In this document: positions 23,123-34,840 of the stretch, in pieces
Position numbering within the stretch: the first letter of the stretch is position 1
Layout of the letters: each line of letters opens with the position of its first letter
From: Cryptomeria japonica
Taxonomy: Eukaryota > Streptophyta > Pinopsida > Cupressales > Cupressaceae
NCBI RefSeq assembly: GCF_030272615.1
Contig: NC_081410.1
Location: 287,805,957 to 287,869,956 of the forward strand
Length of the DNA stretch: 64,000 bases
Direction of reading: 5' to 3'
Notes under the pieces: generated by a model
The model's input: only the letters and a program-made list of their open reading frames with translations
Told to the model about the DNA's origin: nothing
Databases searched by the model: none
Translations under genes and position numbers: made by a program

Positions 23123-24080
23123 TTCCACCTCTTCATCATGAGCAAGCAACCATCCTCCATGCTCAATCTCCACCGGTTGACATCAATGACAACTTAGTGC
23201 TAGATGAATGAATATTAAGCTAGATGAATAAAGATTAAGCTAGATTAATGAAAGCAATAATGATGAAACTAAGTATGCAAAAATGTAAACTAAGATGCAA
23301 CAATCTCAAAGAACAATATCTTCAATGACTCTAGAGCAAAAATTACATAATAACAATAAATCTCCAGGGTGTTTTGAATGAGAGATGAAGGCTGAATTTA
23401 TAGAGACTCAAAAGAGAGACCAACAATCAAGATTGATTAACAATGAGCGGTTGAGATTATTCAAGAAAAAACACAATTCAGGATAATTGAAATAATTGAG
23501 AGATCAGATTAAGTTAATCTTGAGATAAATTCCAATTATAGCTAGATTGAATGCATTTAGATTATAAGTCTAAGTCTACATTGGAGATAAAATTTAGTTG
23601 ATTCCATGCACTTGAGATAAAAATAGATGATTCAATGCACATTTCTTTAATTTGCTCAAGATTTTTATTTAGAAAAAGTCTTTTCAATGCAACTAAACCT
23701 CTTTCTACAAAATCTTTGAGTTTTAATTTTAAAGAAAATGATTAATTCAATTTAATTACTTTTCTGATTTCTCAAGTTATCTCAATTTTAGAAGTAGAAA
23801 TATCTTAAGTTTTATTTCTTCTTTCAATTTAATTCTTTTGTTTTGTTTTCAATTTAACTCTTTCTTTTGCAGATTAATTCCTCTTTTTTTGTGATAAATC
23901 TCTTTTTGTAAATTAATTCTTTTTTTTTGTGATTAATGACAAATTTATTAATTAATTCCTTTTTTTATGATTAAATGGAAAATTTATTTATTAATTAAAT
24001 ATGCTAGGATATTTAATTAAATAAATAGGATAATTGATCAAAATGATTGACTTGAAATGATTTAATTAATTAAATATTTT
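23123..24080 (-). repeat. Diverged antisense Tat LTR fragment
   Basis: Read on the minus strand this matches the LTRs at 31998 and 60486 in order: AATTAAATCATTTCAAG, runs of TTTAATTAAT, CTCTATAAATTCAGCCTTC near 23400, and TTTTTGCTCTAGAGTCATTGAA near 23320. It is clearly more diverged than the other copies. It is cut at about 24075 by the 3' tail of LINE-1. Confidence 0.7.
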
Positions 24081-24358
24081 TATTTTATTTTTTTTAATAA
24101 GTAAATAGCTGCAGAGCGGCAGCACCCTTGTATTAAACAAAATGGAGAATATAAGGCCCGATTCAATGAGAGCAGTAGGGGGAAAGAATCATGAAGAAAA
24201 CCCCCTACCTTAGCTCTAGTCACTAGACAAGAGAAACCAACCTTGAAGGATGGATGAGTACAACTATATACCGACCTCTTAAAGATGCAGAGGTTATAAG
24301 ACAAAAAGCAAACAATCTCAAAAAACAGAGAGACCTAAGGGCCTAGTGGCAACCTGAG

Positions 24359-24850
24359 TCAAAGAGAGTCTTCAAAAGCATCATCCACAAGCGCATTAAC
24401 CGCATCTAGGACAATGGGATATTCAATGCCACAATTCGAATGAGCAGTCGATTCTGCCTTCTCCTTAGGGAGTCTGTAATTGTTTGGAAACCACTCTTCA
24501 CCCAACCCAAAACCCGAGTCATTTCCATCCACCAGATCTCCATTCTCCAAGATCCCAAAGTCATAATTCCCCGCTAGATCTTCATCACAATGAAATTTTT
24601 CCCTCCAATTCAACGTGAAACTACTTTGTATACCAGCCGCCTTCAGAAGGGAATCAATATTCCTGGAGATGATAGGCCAGGTTGCTTGGAGGGATTCAAA
24701 ATCTAGGGAATTAACAATCACAAGCTTCTTCACCTCCACTCCATTGCTAAGAGACATATATAAATTTTGGGGAAGCAAAATTCTAAGATTGGCATCAATA
24801 TTGTCCAATACAACATCTTTTTCCCCTAACAAGTGGTGCCTAAATATCAT
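24359..24850 (-). CDS. Small ORF in the 3' region of LINE-1
   Basis: An open frame of 163 codons from ATG 24850 lies downstream of RNase H. It is acidic at its C-terminal half (several D/E-rich blocks, ending AFEDSL). No domain is recognised. It could be a chance frame or the decayed end of a 3' ORF; LINE-2 also has a long ORF in this position, but the two proteins do not look alike. Confidence 0.25.
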   Translation of the reverse strand: MIFRHHLLGEKDVVLDNIDANLRILLPQNLYMSLSNGVEVKKLVIVNSLDFESLQATWPIISRNIDSLLKAAGIQSSFTLNWREKFHCDEDLAGNYDFGILENGDLVDGNDSGFGLGEEWFPNNYRLPKEKAESTAHSNCGIEYPIVLDAVNALVDDAFEDSL

Positions 24851-25760
24851 TTAAGTTAGCAGTTTTTCTTTCTACTTACTAGTCCCCAAGTATATTATCA
24901 TTGCAAGAAAAAAGGCTGGAATATTGGCATTGGCTCTGTACCTGTGGTAAGCCATAAGAAATTCCTTTCCCAAAATCCTCTTTAGGCTGTGGAGAATAAG
25001 AGGATGTCAAGAGTATAGGACCTCTTGCAGACGTATGTCTGTGATTTCGCCCAGGAAAGCCATCTGGCGACAAGTAGCTTCAAGGAGGATTGGGGTCTCC
25101 ATAACGAGATGCCAAGAAAGGAAAGGAAATTTTGGTGGAAAGAAAGGGTATTCCATTATTAAATAGCAAGACATCAAACTAGAGAATACGACACCCTGCA
25201 AACAATACATATCCATTAAATACCCACACGTATGGGCTGCCAGTATCCAACTAACCATTTGCTTCAAAGGTCCTCAAGTTGGTGTCAACCAAATTTAAGC
25301 TTCAAGTGATCATAAACAAATCTTGAGAGGATCTAGTCATAACTAGATATTCATAAAGTACACTTATATTTAATAGCCACGAGCCAAAAACTGGCACTAT
25401 TCAATGGTGTCGGCAAAGCATCACATCATATTGATAAGAAGAGACCTTAATAGGTTAACAGAGCAGGCGGTCAATCACTCCACTGGAAATCATGACCATA
25501 AAGTGGAGAGGGGGAACCGTGGCTACCAAGGAGTAGAGCACTAGTTTTCTCCATAATCGAAAGATGTAGAAAGAACCAGAGAGCATGCAACTATCAATAG
25601 ACCCAACCGGAGCACGTCAACTTTCAATAGACCCAACCGGAGAGTGAGGAGAGCATGTCAACTGACCCAACAGAAAATCATCATCGGTGGATATTCAGGA
25701 GGGGTCACTAATGGCTATAGCCAACTTAGAAAGTCTATTAGCTTCATCATTACCTTCTCT
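24851..25760 (-). other. Non-coding 3' region of LINE-1
   Basis: Stops are frequent in all frames and no domain is seen. A short direct repeat including CAATAGACCCAACCGGAG occurs near 25592 and 25627. Confidence 0.5.
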
Positions 25761-26264
25761 TTAGATATGGCTAACCCAAAATTCATCAAAGGTAGCTAGT
25801 AGTGCCAGGATCGGTTGAAGCAACTGGTTAACGTGCCAACTAGGGATGCTATTACAGTGAATAGCATTAATGACATTTAATGAGTCTCCCTCCAAATGAA
25901 TTTTTTGCACCCCTAGTTCCTTCCCAAGTTGAAGACCTCTTAATGTTGCTTTGAATTCTGCTTCATTATTAGTAGCCACTCCAATCTTTTCAGAGATTTC
26001 TTTTAAACAGAGACCATCAGAGTCCCTCAGAATGCAACCAATACCACTTTGGCCTAGATTTCTTGCAGAAGCACCATCAAAGTTTACCTTACTCCACCCA
26101 ACCTCTAGCGCAGCCCAATTCACCCCCACTCTAGGATTGGTTTGATCCACCAGAGTGCCCAGTCCAAAAATCAGAGGGATGAGTAGATTTGGAAGAACCA
26201 ACTTAATCTTGCAATCCCAGTCCATGAACAAATTTTTCTTAATTGTTTTGGATTGGGCCACCAT
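25700..26264 (-). pseudogene. RNase H domain of LINE-1 ORF2
   Basis: Removes RNA from RNA:DNA hybrids. The catalytic acidic residues are all visible: VNFDGASARN (D), NNEAEFKATL (E), EGDSLNVI (D) and, after one stop, EGNDEANRL (D). It is in a different frame from the RT part upstream, so a frameshift lies at 26265-26440. C-terminal RNase H is known in one group of plant L1 elements. Confidence 0.85.
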
Positions 26265-26442
26265 ATTCAGGAGCTTAGTCAGGTGGTTCTCAATTTCCCA
26301 AAAAGAGACATAAGACTCATTTATTTACCCTAGAAGATTTTGTGGTTCCTTTCTTTCCAAATCTCCTAAATCAGAAGTGATGGAAGGATGTAAAGAAAAT
26401 CAGAAAAACCAACTTTCCTGCCGGTTTAGGCCATTGCAGGAA

Positions 26443-29400
26443 CTACTTATCCAGCCCTGCTGGGAAGGGGCCGAAGATTCTCAATTTTCCCATGAAATGC
26501 CACCAACAGTGGCTGGAGAAGTTGTAGTGGAGAAGAAGATGATCTACAGTCTCTTCCTCATTTAGAAATAAAGGACATCTGTTGGGTCCATTGATACCCA
26601 TTGAATGGAGTTTTTCCTGAGTTAAGATTTTTCTCTGGCAAGCCAACCAAGAAAAGGAGCCCACTTTGGGAAGGAGGAGTTGATGCCAAAAAAGATTAAT
26701 AGGCCAGTCTTTTTTGTCTATAGCCACGTCTTTCAGCTTGTAATCAAAACATACCTTATATTTTCCATCGAAGGAGCCGCACCACCTAATAATATCCTTA
26801 TCAGGGGAAGGGAAAATAATCCTTTTGTTGAGAATGTCAGTAAATAAGTCCTTCTGAAGCTGATCCAAGTCCAGCTGATTCAAGGAGTTCCATTTCCATT
26901 TAGCAATACCATTTTCTTGGATTAGATAACTGTAATCATAGATATTGTGCCCCCAGAGGTGACAGGTTTCTTCCATAAGAGGTTGCAAAGAGGGGTTGTG
27001 ATATAGGGCGGATTCAGTAGACCAAGAATCAAACCAAAAGGAGGCATCCCTGCCATTCCTAACATCCCAAGTAACCTGATTGCTTATGATGTCCCTGTTG
27101 TCCATAATTAAATTCCAGATAGATGAACTTCTAGGAGGGTTGTTGATAGTCAGAATCCTTTTGGGCTCCAGGGAGTCTAGATATTTATGTTTTAGGAGTC
27201 TTGCCCATTTTTGCTTCCCGCCGCTACAAATTTCCCAAACCAATTTAGCACCTATAGCTAAATTCATAATCGAGATTTGACAAATACCAGCACCACCTAC
27301 CTTTTTTGGTTGGTGGATCTTTTTCCAAGTTATCAAGGGAAATTTACCTTTGTCATCCGAACCATTCCAAAGGAAATTTCTCATTAGAGAAATCAATTCA
27401 TCTTCAATTGCCACCGATAGTGCTGAGAGGACTGACTCTATCATAGTGAGTTTCCCAGCAGAGGATAACCACTTGCCTTTCCAAGTTGCAAGCTTGGATT
27501 TGCACTTATCAATGAGGTGCTTCCAGTAGTGAGTTCTGTTACTACCAATGAAGAGGGGGGTTCCAAGAAACTTCCCTAGGAAATTAGCGACTCTGAGATT
27601 AAGAATCCTTGATAATACAGCTTGCAAGTTGAGTGGAGTGTTGACAAAAAACACTTCAGATTTGTGCTAGTTGATTTTTTGACTGGAAGCCATACAGTAG
27701 TCATCAAGGCAAGATTTGATTTCTCTAGCTTCCCTCCTATAGGCCGAACCAAATAGAATGGTGTCATCTGCAAACTAAAGATGAGTCATTTTTTCAACCC
27801 TTGTTGCCACATTAACTCCAACCCAACGACCATATTGCTAAAGGGCTCTTATGGATTGACCTAAAGCTTTAGCCATTATGATAAACATAAAAGATGATAA
27901 TGGATCACCTTGTCTGATTCCTCTTGTCGAAGACAAGAAACTATGGGATAAGCCATTAATGAGAACAAAGAATTTGGGGGAAGAGAGACAACTCGTGACC
28001 CAGGTGAGCTATTCCTTGTAGAAGCCAAATTTATTAAGAACATCAAATAAGAAATCCCCGTCCACCATGTCATAAGCTTTCAGGATGTCCAATTTTAAAA
28101 TCATACATGAGTCCTTGGTCTTCCTGGCTGTGTGAAGTGTTTCATGAGCAACGATGATACCTTCCACAATGGATCTTCCAGGGGCAAACCTGCTTTGTTC
28201 ATCTGATATGATGTGCTTAAGGAGGGGCTTCAATCTATTAGCTATGATCTTTGTTACAATCTTATAAACAGTGTTGCATAGAGCAATAGGCCTAAAGTTA
28301 CTCATCTATTGTGGATTTTGCTTCTTCGGGATTAGAGTCAAAAAGGTGTGATAGATGGCCCCTAACATAGTCATCTTATTTCTAGATTCTTCTACTGCAA
28401 GATGTAAATCGTGAGCAATTACATCTTAGAAATGATGGAAGAAAGCAACAGGGAAGCCATTCGGGCCGGGAGTCTTATCTAGTTTCAATTGGAAGGTGGT
28501 TTTCCTTACTTCATCAATTGAAATAGGAGTATAGAGAGCTGTGTTTTGATTAATGGAAATAACGGATGGGATTGAGTTCAAAATTCTGGTTCTTGCTTCA
28601 TGGTCAACCTAATGGTCACCATTCAGCAAAGAGTTAAAGAATCTTATAGCTTCCTGCGCAATGTCCTCATAATTCCTGGCAGTGACTCCATCTAGTCTCA
28701 TAATCCTCGATATTTTGTTTCTATTTCGATTGGCAATGGCCAACCGGTGGAAGAAATTGGTGTTTTTATCACCTTCCTTTAACCATAACTCCCTTGATTT
28801 TTGATGCCAGTGGATTTCCTCACATCAAAGGATTTCATTTAGATCAGATTTGAGAGAATTTTCTTTGATAAATAGATCCTCAGTCATTCTTGAAGATGTA
28901 ACAGAGTTAGTTAAGTCTACCAGTTTAGCCTTAATTCTCAATTTCTCCATATGAATATTCTTGAAATGGCTCTTATTCCATTCTTTGATCTTGACCTTAA
29001 TATACTTGAGCTTTTTATTAAGAATGAGAAGTCTTGAATGATTCCCAAAAATCAGTTCATTCCACCAAGCTGCTATAAGATCATATAGTTCAGGCACTCT
29101 GAGCCACATTTTCTCAAACCGGAATGGGTTGCCTCCCTCCGCTTGAGCCAAGGTGACCTCCAGACAGATTGGGTAGTGATCTAATATGGTGAGTGAGAGA
29201 ATCGATGATTCTAAGGCTAGATTTTGTCCTAACCACTCACCAGAAATAAGGAACTGGTAGAGTCATTCAGCAATATTAGTAAAACCCACTCTCTGGTTCA
29301 TCCATGTGAAGATTCCATTTTTTGGAACAATGTCTAACAGGTGATTCTTCTCAACAAAATCCATGAAGTCTTTTTGAGACATACCAGTCCTCTGAATACC

Positions 29401-29855
29401 CCCACTTTTCTCAGTGCCAGAAAGGATCGCATTGAAATCCCTGGCTACCACACAACTACCATTGGTAATACTATTTATCTTGATGGATAGGAGATCCCAA
29501 AGAGCCTGTTTATCACTAGCAGAAGATGGTCCGTACACATTAGAGAGATTGAAGTTCTCATTCCGTCCAAGAATAGTGACCGAGAAGTCTTGCCAATACT
29601 TATCTTCCCCCACAAGTGAGATATTAACACTCATGGGGTTCCAAATGATTCCCAAGCCACCAGAGGCTCCATCTGATTTCCTAAAAAGCCCATTCCACTT
29701 TTCCAAACTCTCATTTTAGCATCAATCTCAGCCTTGCTCCATTTAGTTTCCTGTAGTAGCCAAATATATCCTTTAGTGTCATCAATCTAGCGCTTAATCA
29801 AGCACCATTTGTCAGGGGCATTGATGGCCCTGACATTCCAAGATAGGAGTCTCAT
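26443..29855 (-). pseudogene. ORF2 endonuclease and reverse transcriptase of LINE-1
   Basis: Nicks target DNA and copies the RNA there. It starts at ATG 29853-29855 with LLSWNVRAINAPDKW, typical of LINE endonucleases. The endonuclease part includes VVARDFNAILSGTEKSGG, where the usual GDFN is RDFN. RT follows: FRPIALCNTVYKIVTKII, GIRQGDPLSSFMF, the FADDTILFG catalytic motif near 27745-27785, and a C-terminal zinc-finger-like domain ending LACQRKILTQEKLHSMGI...DHLLLHYNF (expected HC is HY). It carries many stops and at least one frameshift near 29715; most of the RT is in one frame. Confidence 0.88.
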
Positions 29856-29860
29856 AGCTC

Positions 29861-31690
29861 CTAGGGAAGGGAATTTCCCTTCCCTAAATTAAGTTTGGTT
29901 TGACCACTGGCAGCACTAGCTACTGCTAGCATAACTTTTTTGGACTTGCACCATCGCAAACTTTTTGGCTTAAAATTTGGTTTGTCAATAGCCGAATCTG
30001 ACTTTCCAAAACCTTTTGAAGTACCCTCCAATATAAACTCTGAGTCGGGTTCAAAGTCTTCCTCCCCCTTTGAGGAGGAGGTTTCAATTTCACCATCTTC
30101 TAGTTCAATGCCTATCGAGGAGCAGATTTGCACTCCCATCTCCCCTATAGTGCAAGTCTGCATACCCTGAGAGTGCAGATTGCCATATTCAATTGCCAAT
30201 TGATTCCTAGGTACAAAAGGGAGGGGTGGAAGTGAGTCCGCTAACTTGGATTCAATGTCTACCTGTAGGGATTTGGTCTTCTCCAGAAGTGTGAGAAGAT
30301 CTTGTTGGCTCTCGCTTTGACCAGAGGAGGGGGGAACTATGATCAAAGGGGTTGCCTCCACTAGTGTAACATTCTCCATATCAAGAGTATCATTGCAAAA
30401 GGCTTTCCTAGTGTCAATGGTAATGCGAGGTTCTAGTTGCAATTTTACCTCAATAGGAGATTGCATACAAAAATAATTTCACTGTATCATAGTCGAAACA
30501 TCACAACTAATACCGGTATGATCCAAGGAGAAGCATTTAGGACAAATATGCAGGTGATCTTCCCTATCAATCTTTTAGATCCAGCTCTTCCTTGCCCCAA
30601 TAATTCTGACTTCATTGGGGATCTTGTTAATTTGATCTGTGCTAATACCAAATCTAAGAAAGCTTCCCCATAATTTATCCTCCAAGTTGTCATCTGCCGA
30701 TACAAAGGTACCAAGGTTTTTTCATATATCCTTAATGACGTCAATGTGCCAATAATCTGAGGGACAATTATACAGTTTTATCCATACCTTGTTGTCCAGC
30801 AATACATATGTTTGGGGATTGAAATTGGGCTGCCAATCAATGATGTGAACTTTAATGCCATCTCAGATGTATGGACCTTTATTTTTAGCTTGCCCTTTCT
30901 CCTCATTGCTCATAAATTCAATCATATAGAAATCATTCGAGAGAATATTAATGTTAATATCCTTTCCCCATTACGCTCTACACCAGGATTCAAAGTTGTC
31001 CTTAACGTACTTTCCACCACCCCACTTGATGAAAAGGCAAGACTCAAGAAAATTTGACCTAGCAGAGTTAATTTTATTCTCATCCAAAAAGATAGTGGGT
31101 CTTGAGGTTTTTCTTACTAGTTTATGAAAACGGGGTCGCTGAGGGAGAGAGTCTACTCTTTGAAAGTCAGGGCGTCTTTCATGATTTGATCGAGGGTTCT
31201 GATTTATAGGATGAAAGTTGGATCTCCAAAACCTGGCTTGGTCTGCCCTTGAGTTATCTTTCCTGAGGTGCCCATTCCGCTTTTGGAAATTACCATGATC
31301 AGTCAGGGAAACCAAAAAATAGTTAGTGTGAGGATCACCTTTCTATTGAGTGGCGCATTGGAAGTGTTAGGTCCAGGCGGTGGATACCAGTTTCGGGGGC
31401 CCTCGTATGTGGGATGCTTAGCCTTGCGAAACTAACCTTTGTTATTCCAAATGAAACCATTCACCTTCCACTTATGCAGGTCAATAGGGCACTGGTTAGC
31501 ACTTGAATAAGGATTTCCATAGTTTAACCGCAAATTGGAGTATTCGATGCCCTAGAGCCTATCTGCATTCCCAGCATTAACTAGTTTCTGGACAACATGC
31601 AATCTACCTGTCTCAAGGGAGAAGGCAATATCCGCTTCATTGCTCCAAGATCCAACCTTCGTAGACTGGGCACCAGAATATCGTGAATAA
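29861..31690 (-). pseudogene. ORF1 of LINE-1 (DUF4283 / zinc knuckle)
   Basis: RNA-binding Gag-like protein of plant LINEs. The N-terminal part (31690-31320) is open apart from stops and rich in Asn and Pro. FIKWGGGKYVKDNFESW and KLYNCPSDYW mark a DUF4283-type domain near 30700-31050. A CCHC knuckle, CPKCFSLDHTGISC, lies near 30500-30550. The C-terminal third (30466-29861, 201 codons) is open, acidic and Ser-rich, with a basic end (LRWCKSKKVMLAVASAASG). It ends five bases before the ORF2 start. Confidence 0.75.
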
Positions 31691-31699
31691 TGTGCTTTT

Positions 31700-31997
31700 T
31701 TATATTATTTGCATCCATATTTAGTTTACTCATTATTGCTTGAATCCATATTGCTTGAATTCATTATTTCTTGAATTATTCATTCATCTTGCATCCATTT
31801 TAGCTTAATATCATGCTCATATAGATTAAATCTTGCATCTTGGTGTAGTCTAGTCACTGGTATTGCTTATAAATCAAGCTAAACACCTTGCTCGTTATCT
31901 GGTTCGTGATCAATCAAGTTCAGAACTGGCATCTCCTAGACATCACATATTCTTTGAGCCAAGGCATTGCTTGCACATTAATTCAAAGAGGGGAAAA
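31700..31997 (+). mobile_element. Internally deleted Tat copy: LTR end fused to 3' interior
   Basis: 31705-31880 repeats the 3' part of the following LTR (compare 32800-32945). It is joined at about 31880 to sequence matching the minus strand of 41256-41400, the last interior bases of element B, ending in the polypurine tract AAAGAGGGGAAAA. So a 5' LTR remnant and the 3' interior were joined by a deletion that removed all coding sequence. Confidence 0.7.
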
Positions 31998-33090
31998 TGT
32001 AATACCCTAAAATTGGTCATCTAAACCATGGGCCCCTAATCTCGACAACATTATTAATTCTTTAATTATCAAATGTCACATGGCAAGTCAATTACTCAAT
32101 ATTAATTAAATATTTATTTAATTAATTAAATCATTCAAAGAATATCATTTTTTGATCAATTATTCTATTTTAATTTATTAAATATCCTTGCATATTTAAT
32201 TAATTAATAAATTTGCCATTTAATCATGCAAAAAAGAATTAATTTATTGCAAAAGAGGAATTAATTACAAAGGAAGAGTTGAATTGAAAATAAAATAAAA
32301 GAATTGAATTGAGAGAGAAATCAAACTTGAGATATTATTTCTTTTTCTAAATTTAGAACTTTAAATCAGAAAAGGAATTAATTGAATTATTGAATTATTC
32401 TCTAGAATTGGAACTCAAAGCTTTTTAGAAAAAGAAGTTCAATTGCATTGAAAAGATTCTTTTCTTGAATAAATAAAAGAATTATCTATTTTTATCACAA
32501 ATGCATGGAATTAATTTAATGTTATTTTCTAATGCAACTTGAACTTCTTATTTGAATACATTTCAATTAATGCATAATTGGAATCTATCTCAAAGTTAAC
32601 TGAACCTGATTTCTCAATTATTTTCAATTAATCCTAAATTGAGCTTTTTCATCACCTCTCTTGTGAATTCTCTATAAATTCAGTCTTCAGCTCTCATTCC
32701 AATTTACCCCAAAGATTTTTGAAAACACACTTGGAGATTATTATTACATTGATTTTTGCTCTGGAGTCATTGAATATATTTGCTTGCTTTTTATCTTTTT
32801 GCATATTTAGTTTTATCCATATTGCTTGAATTCGTTATTTCTTGAATTATTCATTCATCTTGCATCCATTTTAGCTTAATATCATGCTCATATAGATTAA
32901 ATCCTTCATCTTGTTGTAGTCTAGTCCCTGGTATTGCTTATAAAAATCTGAGAGCAATCTTATACTCGCATCTTTTAGAAGGCAATTGGTCAATTTGTTA
33001 TGGTTTATTATTTATTGCTTATATCTGTCTAACCATACATGTAATGACTTAATTGAAGTGTTGTGTCTTGCAGATACAGATCCTTATACA
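31998..33090 (+). repeat. 3' LTR of the internally deleted Tat copy
   Basis: It begins TGTAATACCC right after the polypurine tract and matches 60486-61610 along its length, with about 60 bases near its start absent. A TATAAA lies at 32673-32678, followed by a TCAGTCTTCAGCTCTCATTCC-like block. The end is set where similarity with the LTR at 61610 stops. Confidence 0.85.
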
Positions 33091-33121
33091 AGATCAATCA
33101 AGTTCAAGATAGATATTTCTT

Positions 33122-33335
33122 TGATTTATTCAAGAAAAGAGTCTTTTCAATGCAACTGAACTTCTTTTTCTGAAAAGGTTTGAGTTCCAATTTTAGAGAA
33201 TGATTCAATAATTCAATTAATTGCTTTTCTAATTTCAAGTTCTAAATTTAGAAAAAGAAATAATATCTCAAGTTTGATTTCTCTCTCAATTAAATTCTTT
33301 TATTTTATTTTCAATTCAACTCTTGCTTTGTAATT
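33122..33335 (-). repeat. Inverted Tat LTR fragment
   Basis: This is the near-perfect reverse complement of 32263-32476 inside the preceding LTR. The fragment is cut at about 33336 by the tail of LINE-2. With the fragment at 41108-41255 it may be part of the 3' LTR of element B. Confidence 0.85.
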
Positions 33336-33748
33336 TATTTATTTTTGATAAAAGTGGAACATTCTACTAAATTTTTATTTATTTTTTATTTTTTATACAC
33401 AGGATTCAAAGAGCATACCGAAGGAAAGAACCTTGGGAAGAAAACCTCTAGTCACAGCTCATAAAATAAACCTATAGTATCTAACTGATCAATTTATACA
33501 TCCCGCCCAAAACCATGTACAAAATGCGGTCACAACACATATAATATTAGTTTTACATAGAGCCCATATGGCAATTAGAAAATCCATCAGATAATTTTCA
33601 AAAGTAGACTCCACAACTACTATCAATGGAAGAAGATAGAAGGTTTCAAAGCCCTATGCCAAATCCCATGAGCCAAAAACCTTTCCTTTATCTTTTTCTC
33701 TATAATTCCTTTACTATTCTGCAAAGCCAAGTGTCTTTAACACAACTT

Positions 33749-34822
33749 TCATTTAAGATTCATAAACCATGAACTAGTGCTTTCCAATGGAGGAGAAGAA
33801 GGGGGGGTATCAACTTCAACAAGAATTGCAAGAGGCACCATCTGGATAGGCAAAACTGAAGTTGGTGAAGACTGAACAACGTGCATTGATTCTAGGAGAA
33901 AGTGAATACCTGAAAATAAATTGATAGTTACAGCCAAACAATCTGGTGATACATGATCTAATAGAGCTACCATAGAAAACAAATTATCATCATATAGGTT
34001 AGAAATCAAGCCATTTATCAAAATTGAAAGAAGTTCCCCATGCCAACCAGAAGATAATAACTGAGAACAAGATAGGAAACCACCATACTCAAAATTACCA
34101 AATTCAAAATGGTAATAAGATAATGCACAATCCAAATCATCAGCAGTGTAGAAATAGGAGTGGAAGTATGCAACAAAAAGTGCCCTGACCATAGCAGAAT
34201 CCAGAAGCACATCCATACAAATAGTGAGAAAATGAGATGCAATTTTAGCAAGAGAACAACCTAGGCTCTCCACTAGCCATCGCTTTCCCAAAACCTTGCG
34301 AAATTCCAGAGAGAAATCCAGTGAATAAACTTGAAATAGATGACCAAGCTTTTCATCATGAAAAACATGAGAGTCTTGGAAATCATAATGCTTGCAAGGC
34401 ATCAAAATGCAATAGCCCACCGATTCCATTAAAAAGATAATGCAAAACCAAGAGAGAGCACAAGAATATAAAGAGATCAAATGCCATAATGAGAGAACAA
34501 CACGGCCACCAAAGGACGTAGCAGTAAATATTACCTCAAGCAAACCCATGGCATATGTGCGAAAAAGCAACCACATGCTGCCACCTTCATAAAAAATGAT
34601 GATAATTTCCACACAATACTCATAGCCATAAATCAACATAAGCATGCCAAATAATAGAACAAGATAGCCACACGAGCGAAATCCCCCACATGCAAGGAAA
34701 TAACTCAATAAACTGCCACCACTTGAGAAGAAGATAAATGAAACATTAAGACTGATAGCAAGCCATCTAGGAAGAAGTACACCCATCATGAAATCAGCAC
34801 AAGAAAACCGTGCAGACATCAT
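33749..34822 (-). CDS. Intact 357-codon ORF of unknown function at the 3' end of LINE-2
   Basis: ATG at 34820-34822, TGA at 33749-33751, with no interruption, whereas the RT upstream is broken. The N-terminal half is strongly hydrophobic, with several possible membrane segments (for example WLAISLNVSFIFF and GYLVLLFGMLMLIYGY). The C-terminal half is less hydrophobic and ends with a Pro/Ser-rich acidic tail (VDTPPSSPPLES). Codon use looks coding (GAT, CTT, GTT, TCT). I recognise no family. It may be a LINE 3' ORF, transduced host sequence, or a frame preserved by chance in a T-rich strand. Confidence 0.45.
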   Translation of the reverse strand: MMSARFSCADFMMGVLLPRWLAISLNVSFIFFSSGGSLLSYFLACGGFRSCGYLVLLFGMLMLIYGYEYCVEIIIIFYEGGSMWLLFRTYAMGLLEVIFTATSFGGRVVLSLWHLISLYSCALSWFCIIFLMESVGYCILMPCKHYDFQDSHVFHDEKLGHLFQVYSLDFSLEFRKVLGKRWLVESLGCSLAKIASHFLTICMDVLLDSAMVRALFVAYFHSYFYTADDLDCALSYYHFEFGNFEYGGFLSCSQLLSSGWHGELLSILINGLISNLYDDNLFSMVALLDHVSPDCLAVTINLFSGIHFLLESMHVVQSSPTSVLPIQMVPLAILVEVDTPPSSPPLESTSSWFMNLK

Positions 34823-34840
34823 GAATTAAATAAGCAAAAA

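Larger units (their letters stand above)
24080..31697 (-). mobile_element. LINE-1: plant L1-like LINE with RNase H
   Basis: A non-LTR retrotransposon with ORF1, endonuclease, RT, zinc finger and RNase H in order on the minus strand, ending in a T-rich (A-rich on the minus strand) tail at 24077-24098. It is about 7.6 kb, close to full length, but a 5' UTR could not be delimited. It landed in the antisense Tat LTR at 23123-24080; the matching other side of that LTR is not found at 31697, so a rearrangement followed or the right flank was replaced. Confidence 0.85.

Noticed and set aside
24077-24098. T-rich tract as a transcription terminator
   Set aside because: It is the A-rich tail of LINE-1 read on the opposite strand.
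34018-34251. A second minus-strand frame inside the 357-codon ORF
   Set aside because: It overlaps the longer ORF in another frame and has no separate evidence.
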